From assembly GCA_934339365.1 (NCBI GenBank), contig CAKRHW010000016.1, forward strand, positions 1 through 49,200: DNA of 49,200 bases, read 5' to 3'. Every line of letters begins with the position of its first letter. The first letter of the stretch is position 1. The notes under the pieces are model-generated. The model did no database searches. It was not told where the DNA came from and saw only the letters and a program-made list of their open reading frames with translations. Shown here piece after piece: positions 15,001-30,000 of the stretch. The position numbers and the translations under genes were made by a program. The stretch is from an uncultured Lachnospiraceae bacterium. GTDB lineage: Bacteria > Bacillota > Clostridia > Lachnospirales > Lachnospiraceae.

Positions 15001-18000
15001 TAATATCAAGTTTATTATTTTCCAGACTGGTATTTTCTGCAATGCTTCCGTCTTCATTTACAACATGCCAGGTCCATAGTGGAGCCTTCTCATCAAGATT
15101 CTTCGCTTCTTCTCCTGTAATAACATTTCCGTTCTTATCCTTATTTGCCTTTGTATTATAGCTGTCTCCAATGTAATAACCATCAATCATTCCATTTGAA
15201 TCATCCTGATAAGTTACATATTTTAACCGCTCTTCCTGCAAAGACTCTAAGTATGGAAGTGCTAATGAAATATTTGGATTAGAAAGCACATCTGCTTCTG
15301 CACTCTCATAATCTGTATTCTGATGCAGTTCATCATTACTCAGGTTACTGTAAGTAACCGTATATTTTAACATCTTACTTGAATTAGAGATTGCATTAAT
15401 ACGATCATCCCACTTATATTCTGTAACCGCTGATCCCTTAAAGTATTTACCTTTAATATTAATCATTGCCCAAGGGAGCTGTGGATCAATATAATAACCG
15501 ACACGTGTACGCTGCGAAATTGTTGCATATTTATAATCATCGTAGCGTGGAATCAGTGAAGCAAAATGATTTGCATGCACTGCATAACTGATATCATTTC
15601 TAACAACTGTCGTAGAATAAGAAACTCTTGCACTGTTCTCTTTCACCGACTGGTCTAATGGATTCAGATTGTTATGATCCGGGTCGATATCATTCATATT
15701 TTCAATGTCCTTAGTATTCGAATCAGCATCTACATCCATACGGAATCCGGTTGGTACCGGGAAGTATTTTGGTGCTTCTTCCTTCGTAAAGGTATGTTCT
15801 ACACCATTCATGGTGTCTGTAAATCCTTCTGTTTTAATTACCCAGCGAATCTGTCGAATATGTTTCGACAAACTTTCTCCTGCCGGGAATCCTTCCACCG
15901 TCTGCTTATTTATTTCAATTTCTGCATTTTCATCAATTGCAAAAGCATCCTGTCCATCTTTTGTAAGCGGAATCCATCCAGATACTACATCTCCATCCTG
16001 TGCTTTTTTCTTATTTTCCACATACAGATTGTCGTATAATGCATTATCGTCCGCAGATTCCGGATAAATATAAGAAGTTTCATTTTCCGGTTCATCACTG
16101 ATGTATGCATACATACTTACTTTCAAATGTTTCTTTAAGATATTACAGATCTGTTCCTTATCATCAATGATGTATTGTCCCCATAATTTATCTTTTTCCG
16201 GAACTGCCCATTTACCGGTTGTGACAATATTCACATCCGGATGTATTACATCTGCATCCATTGGTGCCTCTTCTGCTGTACCTCTTTGTGTTGCACGATG
16301 TGGCAAATTATAGTTCATAACAAATTCATTGATTGACGTTGTATCATTCGATACCTGATCCATATAAGCAGATATATTATCTGCCTGTTTAATATGTGGA
16401 TCTTCTGCAATAATAAGCGTTGCATCTGGATCATTTACACGTACACGCTGTCTGCTTAAATCAGCACGAATCGTATTAGCCGGTTTCACAATTTCAACCT
16501 TTGCTGACGAATCTGACATATAAACATTGTCATAATCGCCATCTAAATTGTAATCCTTATTCTCAGCTTTTGAATCCGCAATCTGTCTTTCAAAATGCAT
16601 ATTTTCTACCGGCTGATCACTAAATTCAAACTGATACGTATCATACTGTAACTGTGCCTGTGTAAGGTCTTTTCTTTCCTTTTCAGTATAAATGATATTT
16701 CCATAGTCGTTATAACAGATTTTTCCATCTGCTGTTGTTTTTGGAATCAGACAGCCACCTCTTGTGTAATACTGGTGAGCTGCTTCATCATATTCTACAA
16801 ATGTTCCATCTTTTGCAATTGCAAACTTACCATTTGTATTCTTCATGGTAACAAACACTTTTGAATAATACTGATCCCATGCATTGGTATTTGCAGTATC
16901 TGCCATTACTTCAAGATTATCAACTCTCGTTTTAATCTTAAACTGGAAGTACTCTCCATATCCTAAAGAACCTGCACCTTTTTCTCCTGCAACATAACTG
17001 TTATCATCCTTATCGTTAAATCCGTCTGATTTTGGTGTGGTAATCTCGAAGACTAATGTTTCCTGTCCACGTTTTGTCAGAGAATCTGCACGTGTCAGTG
17101 TACCCGTATTAAGAGTTGCATCTGCTGTTGCAATATTCTGATCAAAATAACGTTTTACAAGTTCTACACCCCAGCCTTTTTCTCTGGCTTCCTGTACTGT
17201 TAATTTCTGAGGTTTTGTCTTATCACCGTTTTTATAATATTCAATATAATAATCATCTAAGATGTCATCATCATCCCAGTATGATACTGTTTCCGGAAGC
17301 TTAAATGTAACTTCGAATTTTGAATGATAAACATCTCCTCTGTATTTATATAGTTTCTGATTATATAAACCAATCTTTGCACCATACCATAATACATCGC
17401 CATAATCAAAATTCTCTGCTTCGGCATCTGCTTGTTCCTGATATTGATATTTGTTACGATCTTCTGTTTCCTCTAAATCATCTGTACCGCCTCGAAGTCC
17501 ATCTTTTTCTTTCTGTGCTGTTACATAATGATCCGTCTGAACCACCGGCTCTTTTGTTCGAATCTTTAATGTATTGTAAACACCACCATTTACCTGTTCT
17601 TCTTCTCCTGCATCTGTGTAATACCATGCATTTTCTTTATTGACTCCGACACCATGATCTGCCTTATTTACCTGATCTACTGCATTTAACTGTCCGGTAA
17701 AACTTCCATCTGCATTTTCCTTATATAAATTACCATTTAAACATGCCTTTATTTTATCAGAAAGAATCTGATTCTTATGACGAATCGCTGTATAATCGTC
17801 TAAATCCATCGGGTCACTTTCCTGGTATCGCTTCATGCTGCCAACCATGTAAGTTCCCTTTTCATATTTATGATTTAATAATACCTGTGAATCATAAGGA
17901 TCTGTTTTACCGGTCACTCTCTTATAGTAATCTGGATCCGGTGCTTTCTGTTTTGCCGGCATCAGACCGCCTTCTACAATTGAAGAAGTTGAACTATGAT

Positions 18001-21000
18001 ACCAGGTAAACTGATAAATTCTCTTTACAGCATCTTTTCTGTCGTCTTGACCATTTCCTCTCAAATAAGACTGATAATAATTGTTATACTGTGGCTGTAC
18101 CTGTGCATCAGAACCTACGGTATATGGATTACCTTCAATATCATTATCTGTAATAAACTGATAAGCATTGATCTTACTTGATACATATGCATAGTTGCTT
18201 AAATAATTTTCTCTTAAATCTGCAACCTTCGTTCCATCATCTAACGTGTTATCTGGATTGTCATATGTAAATGTCTTTAATGAGAAATTATAGAGTTCAT
18301 TATTGGCAATCTTAGCTTCTTTCTTTCTCTTTGCTTCAATGGTATCCTGTGTCTTTTTCTTTGTCTCATCGTTATCTTCTTTTGCGAAAATCTGTACCAC
18401 ATATCGTTTTGTCTCTTCATCATAATAAACTGCAGTACGGTACAAACTTTCTTCTTCTGATAATCGTTTTCCATCCCGGTCAAATAATGTATATTGTGCT
18501 TCTTTCGTTGCATTCTTTGTATTATCTTTCGTAAACCGGCTTCCATCTGTTGCTACCGGTACAATACCATAAGGAAGTACATCCGTAATAACCGGCAATA
18601 ATAATGTACCCTTTTGTCCACCATCAGTGCCATAATTATGCAACACTTTTTCTGGTGTAAAACCATAAAAACCAGTATTAGTAAATCCGTACTGATCCCA
18701 CCAGTATTTATTTTCCACATGGATATTTAAATAATTTAATTCTCCCTGTGTATTCGTATAATACTGTTCCACAGTTGTACCATACATATTCTGCTCGTAT
18801 TTATTTTTCGATGCTGTGTCTTCCTGTGGTTCCTGAATCTCTTCTTTACTCATAGTTGTCCAGGTACGTACCAGAGGTTTTCTCATAACGGCTTTGGTAC
18901 CAGTCTCTGCATATAAGTCTGCATCATGTGTACCTTCTGCATATTCCGAAATGTTACCTGTCTCATCTTTTGCCTGATTCTTTGTAAAGCTTCCGGATGG
19001 ATTTGCCTTTGTAACCCGCGTCTCTTTATTCTGAATATTATATCCATTTACAGATGGCATATTTGGAGAAGATGCACCATAGCGCAGGTTTTCGATAATC
19101 CATAACGAACTAGAATCTCCTGCATAAGGAGCCCATAAAAAGTCCATTCCTTTTAACTGGTTATTCTGCATCTTTTCTCTGGTTGCTCCATCCCAGTGGT
19201 CAATATCATAAATCTGATAGAAATAATGATTGATACTGTTCTTTTCTACATAAGGTGCAGTCAGGACACGATCATACCAGTCTCCCTGTTTGGTTGTACT
19301 GTAAATATGTGCCGGTAATTCCACTCTGGTAATATAACCAAATTCTGCTCCACGATTAAACCATTTCTTTAATGGATTCTTTACTGTAACCTTTACAACC
19401 CATGGAGAATAGTTTTTATAGTAACCACTTTCCTCATCGGTAATCTTGGTATTTCTTGCCGGATCACGCATACTCTTTGGTGCCAGATAAGCTGGATTTT
19501 TCGTCTCCGGTGTCTGAATGACCTCTGTCTCAATCAGAGAATCATCAATGGCATCAAATTGATCTGAATTACTCAATCCCGTATTGGTAAATGCCTTTGT
19601 ATCAATTGTTCCATCTTCTTTAAATACCGGTTCCATTCCATATGCATATACATAGGTAAATGTCACACCATCTAAATCCCAGTCACCGTAATTATAAGCC
19701 TGTAACCGTACCGTTGTATCTTCATTGTATTCTAACGAAACCGATCCTGCATAATCCGTTACTGTATTTGTAGAATTCATATAGACATTTCCACTCGTAT
19801 ACCAGGTTCCAAAGTAACCATAAGTTGGATTTACAAGAACTTTATCTGTATAATCTCCTGCTGTTGCATCATACTGAAGGTTCTTCTCCTTTGAGAGAAG
19901 TTCAGAACTAGTTGCAAGCCATGCCTTTTGCAAATGCAGTCTTGTCTCACTCCAGATTACCGGTGTATTTTCCTTCTTTGCATCATTCTTTTTGTACTGA
20001 TTTTTATCCCAGCTTACATAATCCGTATTTCTTTTACTCATTGCAAGCTTAAACCAGTCACGATTCTGATTAGAGGAACGATAGGTAATCGTATCTGATA
20101 ATTGATCTAATCGTTCTGCTGTATTTTCTGTCTCCGTTGTATAAACAACTTTTTGCTTATAATTATCCGGTTTCATATCTAAATCAGCTAATACATTATT
20201 CTGTCCACCAAGATTTGCGTTTGTAGAATCTGTTCCTGGAATATAGGTATTACTTTGATTTAAGAATTCCCACATATCTACCTGTTCATTCTTATCAGCA
20301 CTAAATCCGATATCGTGAATCAGATAATCCATATCCATCATCGTTGCACTATTCGTAACCTGCTTATTGTTGACACTCGTATCCGATGTATCTGTAAATC
20401 CACCCTCTAAGAATGGATATAAGCATCCATTTTCTGAATAATAGTACCAGCTTCTTGAGAACCGTTGTTGATAATATTCACCAATTCTTGGGAAATAAGC
20501 CGGATGTAATGCTGTCGATGCTGTTGTTGACTCTGCCGTATTCTGATCATATGTAGATGCTGTATATACCATCGGAAGGTCTGTATCTCTTACTGTTTCT
20601 GCGTATGAAAATTCTATCTGACTTCCTACCGGCATTACAAATTTCTTATCTGGATCATTCTTATAGCGAACAGAAATCTTATACACCTTAAACTTAATCT
20701 GATATGTCTGATCTTTATCCGCCTTGATATCTGCAAATGCTTTCTGATTTGCATTTGCTTTTTGATATCCATCTTTGTAAGTCATCTTTCCGGCGTAATC
20801 ATAATCTGTTACTTCTACGTAAGGCTTACCATCATCTGCCACCAGATATAATTCTAATCCTAATTCATCGAATGTTTTTCTGGTATTGCCTTCCACATAA
20901 ACCGGATTGAATTTAGATGGATCTAATGCCTGATCTGCTAAAACACCATCATAATCTGTTTTTGCAAAATATTCCGGCACTTTATCATAGAATACCGGTT

Positions 21001-24000
21001 GAATTAATCTTCCTTCTTCTCCTGCCTGTACACCACTGCTTAATTTTGCTTCATGGTTAATCAAAGTCACTTTCTGATAGAAGGTTTCATTTGGACGATA
21101 TCCTGTTTTTTGTTTTGCATCTGCATTGTATTCCTTTTTCGCATCATCTGCATCTGAAAATACCTGTGTATGCAATGTAGTTTTTGGATTCTCACGATAT
21201 ACATCTTTGGTAATCTCATTCTCATCCGTCCATTCAATATCATGTGAAATTTCTTTTGTTGCTGTTTCCTGATTACCAGAAGCATCTGTTGTATTCTTAT
21301 CTTCTTTATAGTTGTAACGATAAGTATTGACAGCCGTTACATGTGCAGCATACTGATATGCCTTCTTTGCTGTATGGTCTGTTAAATCCTGATAGCGTGC
21401 TACACCTGTTAAAACAACATTCTCAAATGGAACTGATTTTTTCGATGTTCCACTGTAATTCTGATTAGAATCAAAACGATCCACATCATAATAAATCCAT
21501 TTTACAGCTACAACATCTTTTAACTGTTCATCTGTCATCTGTGCAGTTGCCGCATGCTTAACACTTGCTGCTTCATCTGCCTGATAGGTATACGACTTCC
21601 AGTCAACTTTTACGTTGTTATCTTTATCTAACTGATAATGAATATTAACGGCATCTCCTGCTTTATTAGCAGCATCTGTATCTACTGTTGCCACTGCATA
21701 AAGTACTTCCACACGTTTTGCACTGTCTGGTTTCTTGACATCATAAGGCTCTGTTAATTCAAATCCTCTGTAATAATAATTCTTGTCATCCTTAATCTTT
21801 TTCTCTAAAAATGAAGTATAGATTTCATATTCATTTCCAAAATGACCGGTTTCATTTTTTATATTCGAAATTGTAATCGTCGCCTTCTGTCCATCATATT
21901 TCTTTTTCTGATTAGCAAAATCATAAGAAATAGATACTGGTTCAAACTTCTGGAATTTTAATGCACTATCAATGGTTGCCTTGTATTGCTGCTGTTTTTG
22001 CTCATCTGTATACAAAACTCTGTGATAATTCTGAATTCCTGCTATGTCTGACTCATAAGCAAAGCGATTTACACTTCCGGTTCCTGCACCATTTAATAAA
22101 TTTCCATCATTAATCATGTACTGTGGATAACTATGTTTCGGTGCTGCTGTCACTTCTGCAACCGCATTGGCAACTGTCTTTTCATCATCATAGATAATCT
22201 TATCCGTAGCCTGTGTTACAATTTTAATATACACTTTTTCGTCAGGATACAGCTCATCAAACTGATTCGTATCATCCCCGCCATCTCCAATGTGAAGTTG
22301 TAAGGTACGATAATAGGTTTCTTCATCATCCTGATTCTGATTCTTAGAAACGGTGTAATCAATTCCCTTTTTCGCATCAATGGATGTTCCATCTTCCTGC
22401 GATAATTTTGCTGTAATTTTATCTAGGATAATATTTTTCGTTACCTTAGAATCTGAAACAACATTTCCATCTTTGTCTATTACATTCCAGCTTATAATTC
22501 TTTGTCCTTCCGGCACTGTAAAGTTGGTATCTATGTGTTCTACCGGAAGCAGAGAATCACTTTTTGCTCCGGCTGAAAATGTATATTCAATATAATCATA
22601 TGGAGCTAAATGCAGATAATCATTGCTTGTAGTCTTTCCTTTCTTATTAGAAGAATCATAGATTGCACTACGTTTGATCTTTGTCTCTAATGTACCAACT
22701 AAATTCTTCAGATAATAGTATGACTCCTTAATACTTCCCTTTGAGGAACCATCTACATTGCTATATTGGAATACATTGGCATTTGGATCACATGAAGTAA
22801 ATACGGTAGACAAACGGTTGGTAGATGTATACGTTGGATAATGGTTCACATCTTTACCAAAAGTTGGATTTGACGATTCATCCCAAAGGTCTTTTACAAA
22901 GGTATCCTCTGTACGGTCTGCATATACACCATCATAGAAATACGTTGCACTCTGACTGTCTTTGTTCGTAGATAAGTACTGACCATCGCCTAAAACAGTC
23001 TCTGCATTCATTCTGTCTGGTTTTACCGCCTCAAACTTCAAGTCAAAATCTGACACATAAGCTTTCAGATATGTTTTGTTATTTGAAGTATTTACATAAC
23101 TTGTCACATAATCTTTGGAACCATTTTTATATAAGTCTCGTAAAATATTTTCTACATCAATCTCATAGACTGAATCGTTCTCTACTGTTTTCGGCTGATC
23201 TACATAAACCTGATATGCACTTTTATCTTCATTCCATCCATTGACTCCTGTTCCTTTCTGAACAGATACAGGGATTTCTTTTCCATTTGCTCTTAATACG
23301 AATGTCGAAATCTTAAACCAGTTTCCATCAATCAGGAATGTAGGAATATAAATATGCTCTAATCGGAAATAACGATCCATGGTATTTTTGGTATATGCTG
23401 TATCAATTTTTGCAGCAGCCTCTTTTCCTGTTCCGTTATTTCGATTCTGGTTATATACATTGACACGATACAAACCTCTGTTTGGTGTCAGATTATCATA
23501 ATCACCATCTGCTTTTTTCTGAACAAATTCATTGATTGTTCCACCATCTACTTTTTTATTTCTCGCCGTTAAAGTATAACCTCCTCGGAAAGAAATCAGA
23601 TAACCCATCATAAGTGCTGTATCACTTGTAGATGCAATGACTTTGTCTGTATCATAATGTGTATAAGTCTGAGCAGTTACTTTATTTGTTCCGTACTCAT
23701 CAGGATCTACCTGGTTAATTGCATATGGACATCCATGAACAAGAATATCCCATTCTTTACTTGTACCATGCTTATCTGATTTTACACCATCTGTAATTTC
23801 TTTTGTGTAATCTCCATCACCGTTAATATTTTCCATTGTCATTTCATAATGAGTGACAAATGTATTTTCATTCATAACCAGTGTGTATTCACTCTTTGAA
23901 GTATCCACCGTACATCCTGTGGAATATGTTTTATCCCCACTGTCTCCACCGGTAGATGACTGAATCAGCTGATTGATAAATGGGTGCTTTAATTGTACAC

Positions 24001-27000
24001 ATCCAATATATGGTTTGCTTGGTGTATCTCTTCTGTTTACAACAGCTTCATCACCAATCGTAACAATTCTTTCTGCCTGATTTTCTGTTGCAGACTCATT
24101 TTTACTTGTAGTAACATTTGCAGCTGTTGATGTCGATTCTGAAGTTTTACCAACCTGAACATGATATTCCGTTGTATTCATCTGATAGCCGGCAAGTGAG
24201 GTATATTGTTTTACAATATACTTTCCATCTGGAATCTGTTTGAAACGGAAGAATCCATCTGCATCAGTTTCTGTTGTTAATGGTGTTCCTGTTACTCCTT
24301 CTTCCGGATATAATGCAAACAGAATTCCCTTTAAAGGATTTCCTTCATTATCTATTACCTTTCCCATTACAACAGTTTTATCTGCAGCCGGTACTTCTTC
24401 TGTCGGATATGTAACTTTTGTATCTGCATCCACTACATTATCTAATGTTACATCATAAGTAGTTTCTGATTTTTGATAACCTTCTGCACTTCCAATCTGA
24501 GCTACATAATACTTTCCATTTGGAACATTCCGGAATGTAAAATATCCTTTATCATCTGTCTGTGTTGTAAACACTGGCTGTTGTTCACCCTCTGATGTCT
24601 GGTCATCTGTCTTCTTATATAATCCAACATTTACATTCTTTAATCCTTTGCCATCATTTCCGACTACTTTTCCCTGCACAACCGGTTCATGACTTTCTTC
24701 GTAATCTGGATAATCCGCTTTATTGATATAATCTGGCTCAATCGGAATTGTGACTGCAGTTTCTAATGTCACAACTGTCGTATTACCATCAATCACAATC
24801 TGTCTTGTATCTATTGAGTCTTTATATCCATCTTTACTTTCTGCCTGTTTTAACCAATAGGTTCCATTGGCTACCTCATCAAATTCTAAAAATCCTTTTT
24901 CATCTGATGTAGCGGTATAAGCCGGAGTAGTATCTGTTTCATTCTGGTACAGACCATATTTTACACCTGCAACCTCTTCTCCAAAATCAGACTGAACTTT
25001 TGCCATTACGATTGTCGGCTTTGCTGTCGGACTCGGATCTGGATATTTAATTTCATTATCACTGCTGTCATCTTTTTTATTATTAGAATAATCAAATGCA
25101 ATCTTCCAGTTTTTATCTGTTCCATAAAAATTCTTTAAATCTGATACTTTTATGGAAACTTCTTTTTCTGCATCAAGTGCTTTATGATCTGTTCCTCTTG
25201 CCTCAAGTTTTAACTTAATGACGTCATTATCCTTCATGTACTGATACATCTCAGGTTTTATTTCTAATCCTGTCGTTAAAAATCCCTGATAATCATATAC
25301 TGCATTTGGATAAATCTTTGGCAGGTCATCTTGTATCACAACCTTGTCTGTATATGCATTTTTATTTGCCCAGTCTCCTGATGAAAGACCCGGACGTGTA
25401 AAACTAATGGCATAATTATTTTCGGCGGAGAAATCAACCTCACGATCTGTTGCCTTTGTCGGATCACCTGTTACACCTTTTATGACTGTGTCATTATGGC
25501 TTACAACATTGGCACATGTCTCTGTATACAGATGGCGTGCTGTATATTCACGATTCACATAATCCCAATAATAAGAACCCCAGCCATTTGAATGTCGTGT
25601 CCACTGGCGGTAATAATCTACATAAGACCAGTCAGATTTTGGATGTTCCTCGGTACCACGATCGGTACGAACCTTACTTCTTCCATTGGTTGATTTACCG
25701 ACTGTCACTTCTGCTGATGCTTTTAATTTTGCATCCCCTATGGTGTAGAATCTACCACTCAGTTCAAACATTCCCTGTGAATTTTCATCTAACAGGTTAT
25801 ACCAGGTTCCATAATCCGGTACGTTTGCTTTTCCGTTTTCTTCCTGTTTCTGATTAATATCTAAATTAATAATTACTTTCGTAATTGGATTTTCCGGAGC
25901 TTCTGATCCGTATGAAACAGGGTCTTTGTAGTAGTATTTTTTATTATTTGAAAATAAGGTTGTTGATTTACCATCTACCTGTAAAAGATTAATTCTTGCA
26001 AATGCATTTCCCTTTTCATCCTGTTCCACTGCTGAATACTGAAGATCCTCTTTTTGTAAGGTATAGCTTGTTCCATCTTTATATTCCACAGTTAAGTAAT
26101 TGATATAATTTTTTGCATTTGGATGCACTTTCATGTAATATGCATCAAAACTGTCAGATGGAACATCCACTGTAAGATTAACCGTTGCAGCTGTATTTAA
26201 AGACTCATCATGTACGTATGCATATCCTTCATTGCTCTGTTTGTAAGTCTTTGGCAATGAATCTGGATAATGCGTTCCTGTATTTACATACTGTCTGAAA
26301 TCAATTGCATAAGAACCTAATGCTTTATAACCGATTTCAAGCTTTGCATTATCTGCATTCAACCCCCAGCTGGAGCTGGTAAATGGTATACCCGCATTAT
26401 CTCCCCACACTCTCTCAGCCGCTGAATCAATTCCATAATCAATTCTTAAATGCTCTGTTGCAGAAGATGCTTTGGTATATCTCTTGTCCTGCTTAGAACC
26501 ATCATTATAAAATGCTGAGACTACTGTATCAAAATACATCTTTGTAATATAGGTTGCTGACGTATCTTTTGTATTGACAATATATTTGTCTGTATCATAC
26601 GATGCAACACTATAATCTCTGCTCTCTCTCCATCCCATCAAATAGTTCTTAGCTGTTGCCACAAATTCATCGGTCTTGCCAAAGAGAGAATCATCATATC
26701 CAAAGAATTCGATATATCTTTTGGTATTGTCCTTGGTTGTAATTTTTCCATTCTGTGCATTAATTTCTACTTGTGTCAGGTTCTCAATTCCAAAATCATT
26801 TTTTAACGTTTCACGATCAATTGAAATTACTTCATTGCCGTCCTCCGTCCGATAGGTATATTCTTTTGATTCATCTCCCTCTATATAATAGGAAGAAACT
26901 CGTCCATTTTCATCTTTCTTTTGTAATAAAACTGCTTTCTTCTCTGTTGTATTATCACTTGATTTACCACGTAAGATGATATTTTCAACTGTCTGATACT

Positions 27001-30000
27001 GTTCTAATACATCCTTATAGATAAATACCTTTGTTGTATGGAAACCTGTTTTTTCTTCATCCTGTTTTTCATAAGGAAGTTCTGCAAGAATCTGTGCATC
27101 ATCTACCGTAGAAACTCCATTGTTAGATACTTCTAACCGGTATTTAAAATCTCTGTCATATGGAATACCTAAGATATTTCTATTCTTATCCGTATTTCCC
27201 GTATTGCTCTCTGTAGTTTCCTTGATATTGTTATAGAATATTTCTGCATTCAGATCTACTGTCGGACGAACTACACGAAATGTTGCACTCTTACTCGTTT
27301 CCTGATTAGCCATTAATGTATGATTTGGCTGTACTTTCATGGTTGCTGTCAACGCATCATACCAATTACTGTTTCCATCTACACGTACAGAAAGTGCTTT
27401 CTTATTTTTTATTGTGATATTTCTGTCAAAATCTTTGTAATGAATTCTGGCATATTTTAAATAAACATCTTTCGATGCCCAGTCTGAAAGATCAAAGACC
27501 AGATTTCCATCTGCTTCTTTTACCTGTTCAAACTGATCTGCTGTATAAGAAAGCTTTGCAGTGTCCTTTTCAGGGTCGGTTCCATATTCAAAGAAATCAA
27601 TCCGGTCAATCGTTCCTGATTTTTCATAATCTTTTCCGATTGTCACTTTATTTGTCAAAAATCCCTGAATTAATGGTTTCTGATCTTTATCTAAGGCTTT
27701 TTCCCCAACACTGTCTAAAGTAAGTAATACATTCGTATCTCCAATTTTAGACACACTGTCATTTTCAACCGTAAACTGATAAAATAAATCATCCTGTCTG
27801 GCTGGTACTGCAATAGAACTTCCACTCTCATTCGTTCCAATGCGGTTAGCACTTGCTGTAATTACCGGCTTAGAAGCAATCACATTCATAGTTGCCTCTC
27901 CGGTTGTCTTCGCTTTTTCACTTCCAAGCACACTAAAGTTTAAATTTGCCTTTAAATTTCCAATCCAGTCCGTTGATCCATAAAGATTAACTTTGATTTC
28001 TCCTAAATGATCTAAATCCTGATTTGCATTGATTCTTGAAAATACAATTCGTACCATTTTTACTCTGGCAATTTGATCTGGTACGTTTACTGTAATTTTT
28101 CCATCTGATTCCACTTTCCAGCCATCTGCTTCTACTGTAGCATCTGCCTGATCTAAATCTGAAAGATCATTATTCCAGTCATAAAACAGAACTTTCTCCA
28201 CTGCTCCATTTTGCTTATCTGCCTGTTCTGTTGCATTTGTAATTTCAATCTTTCTTGTATCAAATCCTTCTAAGTCTTTCAGACAATCTGTTGGTTCATT
28301 TCCAACTCCTTCCATCTGAATATCCATATAGGAAGTAAATGCTGTAGACTTAGACTTATTCTTTAATGTAAACTGATACCAAGTTTCATCTGTTTTGCTC
28401 TTATTCGGCACACTTAATGCTGGATAAGTTGTAATCAAAGCTCCTGTTTTTGGATTGGTTGTTCTTTGAATCTCTTTTGAATGAATGGTACCATCTTCAT
28501 TCCAGTAAACTGCACTGTCAATAATCGGATTAATATCTAATACAGTCAATACCGCATCTTCTTCCTTGGTAATGTCCTCTTCTGTCTGGTCATGACCATC
28601 GAAACTAAAATCCGTCTTCCAGGTTCCTTTTACAGGAATTGTTTTACTTGTTGTCGGAGTTCCAAATATTTCAATATAAGAATTTTTTGTTTTATCCTCT
28701 GCATCAAGAAGCATATTAGAATCCATCTGTTTAAAATGAATCAGTACTTCATATACCGTTGAAATTTTTTCCGTTCCGGTTCCCCATACAGATTTGGTAA
28801 GAACCAGATTTCCATCACTATCCAGAGTCGCACCATTGTCTACAGTAATTGACTTCTTGTCTTTGTCAATTTTTGCATAGTCTGAAAATGTTAATACCTT
28901 CTCAATACTGTCACTCGTTCCAGACACTCCATTTTTTGTTCCTCTTCCCTTGATCGTAATCGAATCAATCTGTGTCTTTAATAAGAGTTCTTTGCTTAAG
29001 ATTAACTTTGTTGTATTTAATCCACCCTGTGCATAATTATTATTTGTATAAAGATTCTTAATTTCAAAAGTCGAAGGATTTACTTCTGAATCACTTTCAT
29101 TCTGTAATGAAAAACGTGCTGCTGCAGATTCAGAATTGACAGCTACGTTTTGTGGATTCCCTACTTCTTCTTTTTTTAAATATGAATCATAAAATACACC
29201 ATTTGCTGTTAATTCCAACTCTGGTTTTGTCGTTATAATCTTCGCTGTATCTGCTGAATCTGGAAAATATTCCTTTACATGATGATCTTCTTCAATCCAG
29301 CCTTCCTCTAATGTCTCTGTCTTACTTTGATAATAATGATAACTATATGTTGTATCAATCTTGTTCGTATAAGTCCAGAGATATGGACAAATTCCCCGGA
29401 CAGTAATCAGTCCGTTAAATTTCGTATAACGTGGAATTCTTTCCTTCATCTGAATCTGCATATCTCCATTAAAGGTAAGTCCCTTTTGGGAAGTTAATGC
29501 TTTTCCTAAAACGACTTTCCAGATTCGTTTTCCATCTTTGAACCCTTCTTCGTTTTCCTGTTCTTCTGTTGTATCCTTTACGAATTCAACTTTTCCACCA
29601 AGTTCTTCTAATGTCTTATATACTTTCTTTCCATCTGCATCGTCGAATCCGAATACCAAAAACTGATTCAGGTTTCCATCCTTAATCTTAAACCAGTTCT
29701 CTAGTTCCGGTTTTGGAAATTTTTTCGTATTATCTAAAGAAAATTCAATTTCCTGCAAGTCAAAATACTTTGGAACAGAATCATGTATGACTGTATCAAA
29801 TACAGGCACATTTCCATTATTATCAAATCCTGTTAAATAATACTCCGCTGTTTTTCCAATATTTCCCTCAACAGAATCAGCTTCTTCTCCTTCTTCATCT
29901 AATACATACTTCTTTTGGTTCATATTATTTCTTGTTGGCTTAACAAAGTTACTTACATCTTTATTTTGCTTCGTCCATGAAATACTTCCACCTACACCAA

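Noticed and set aside
24130..25020. The idea that the SpaA-like domains mark a sortase-assembled pilin
   Set aside because: No sortase gene, pilin YPKN-like motif or LPXTG is visible, and the catalytic Glu is replaced by Gln in all three domains.
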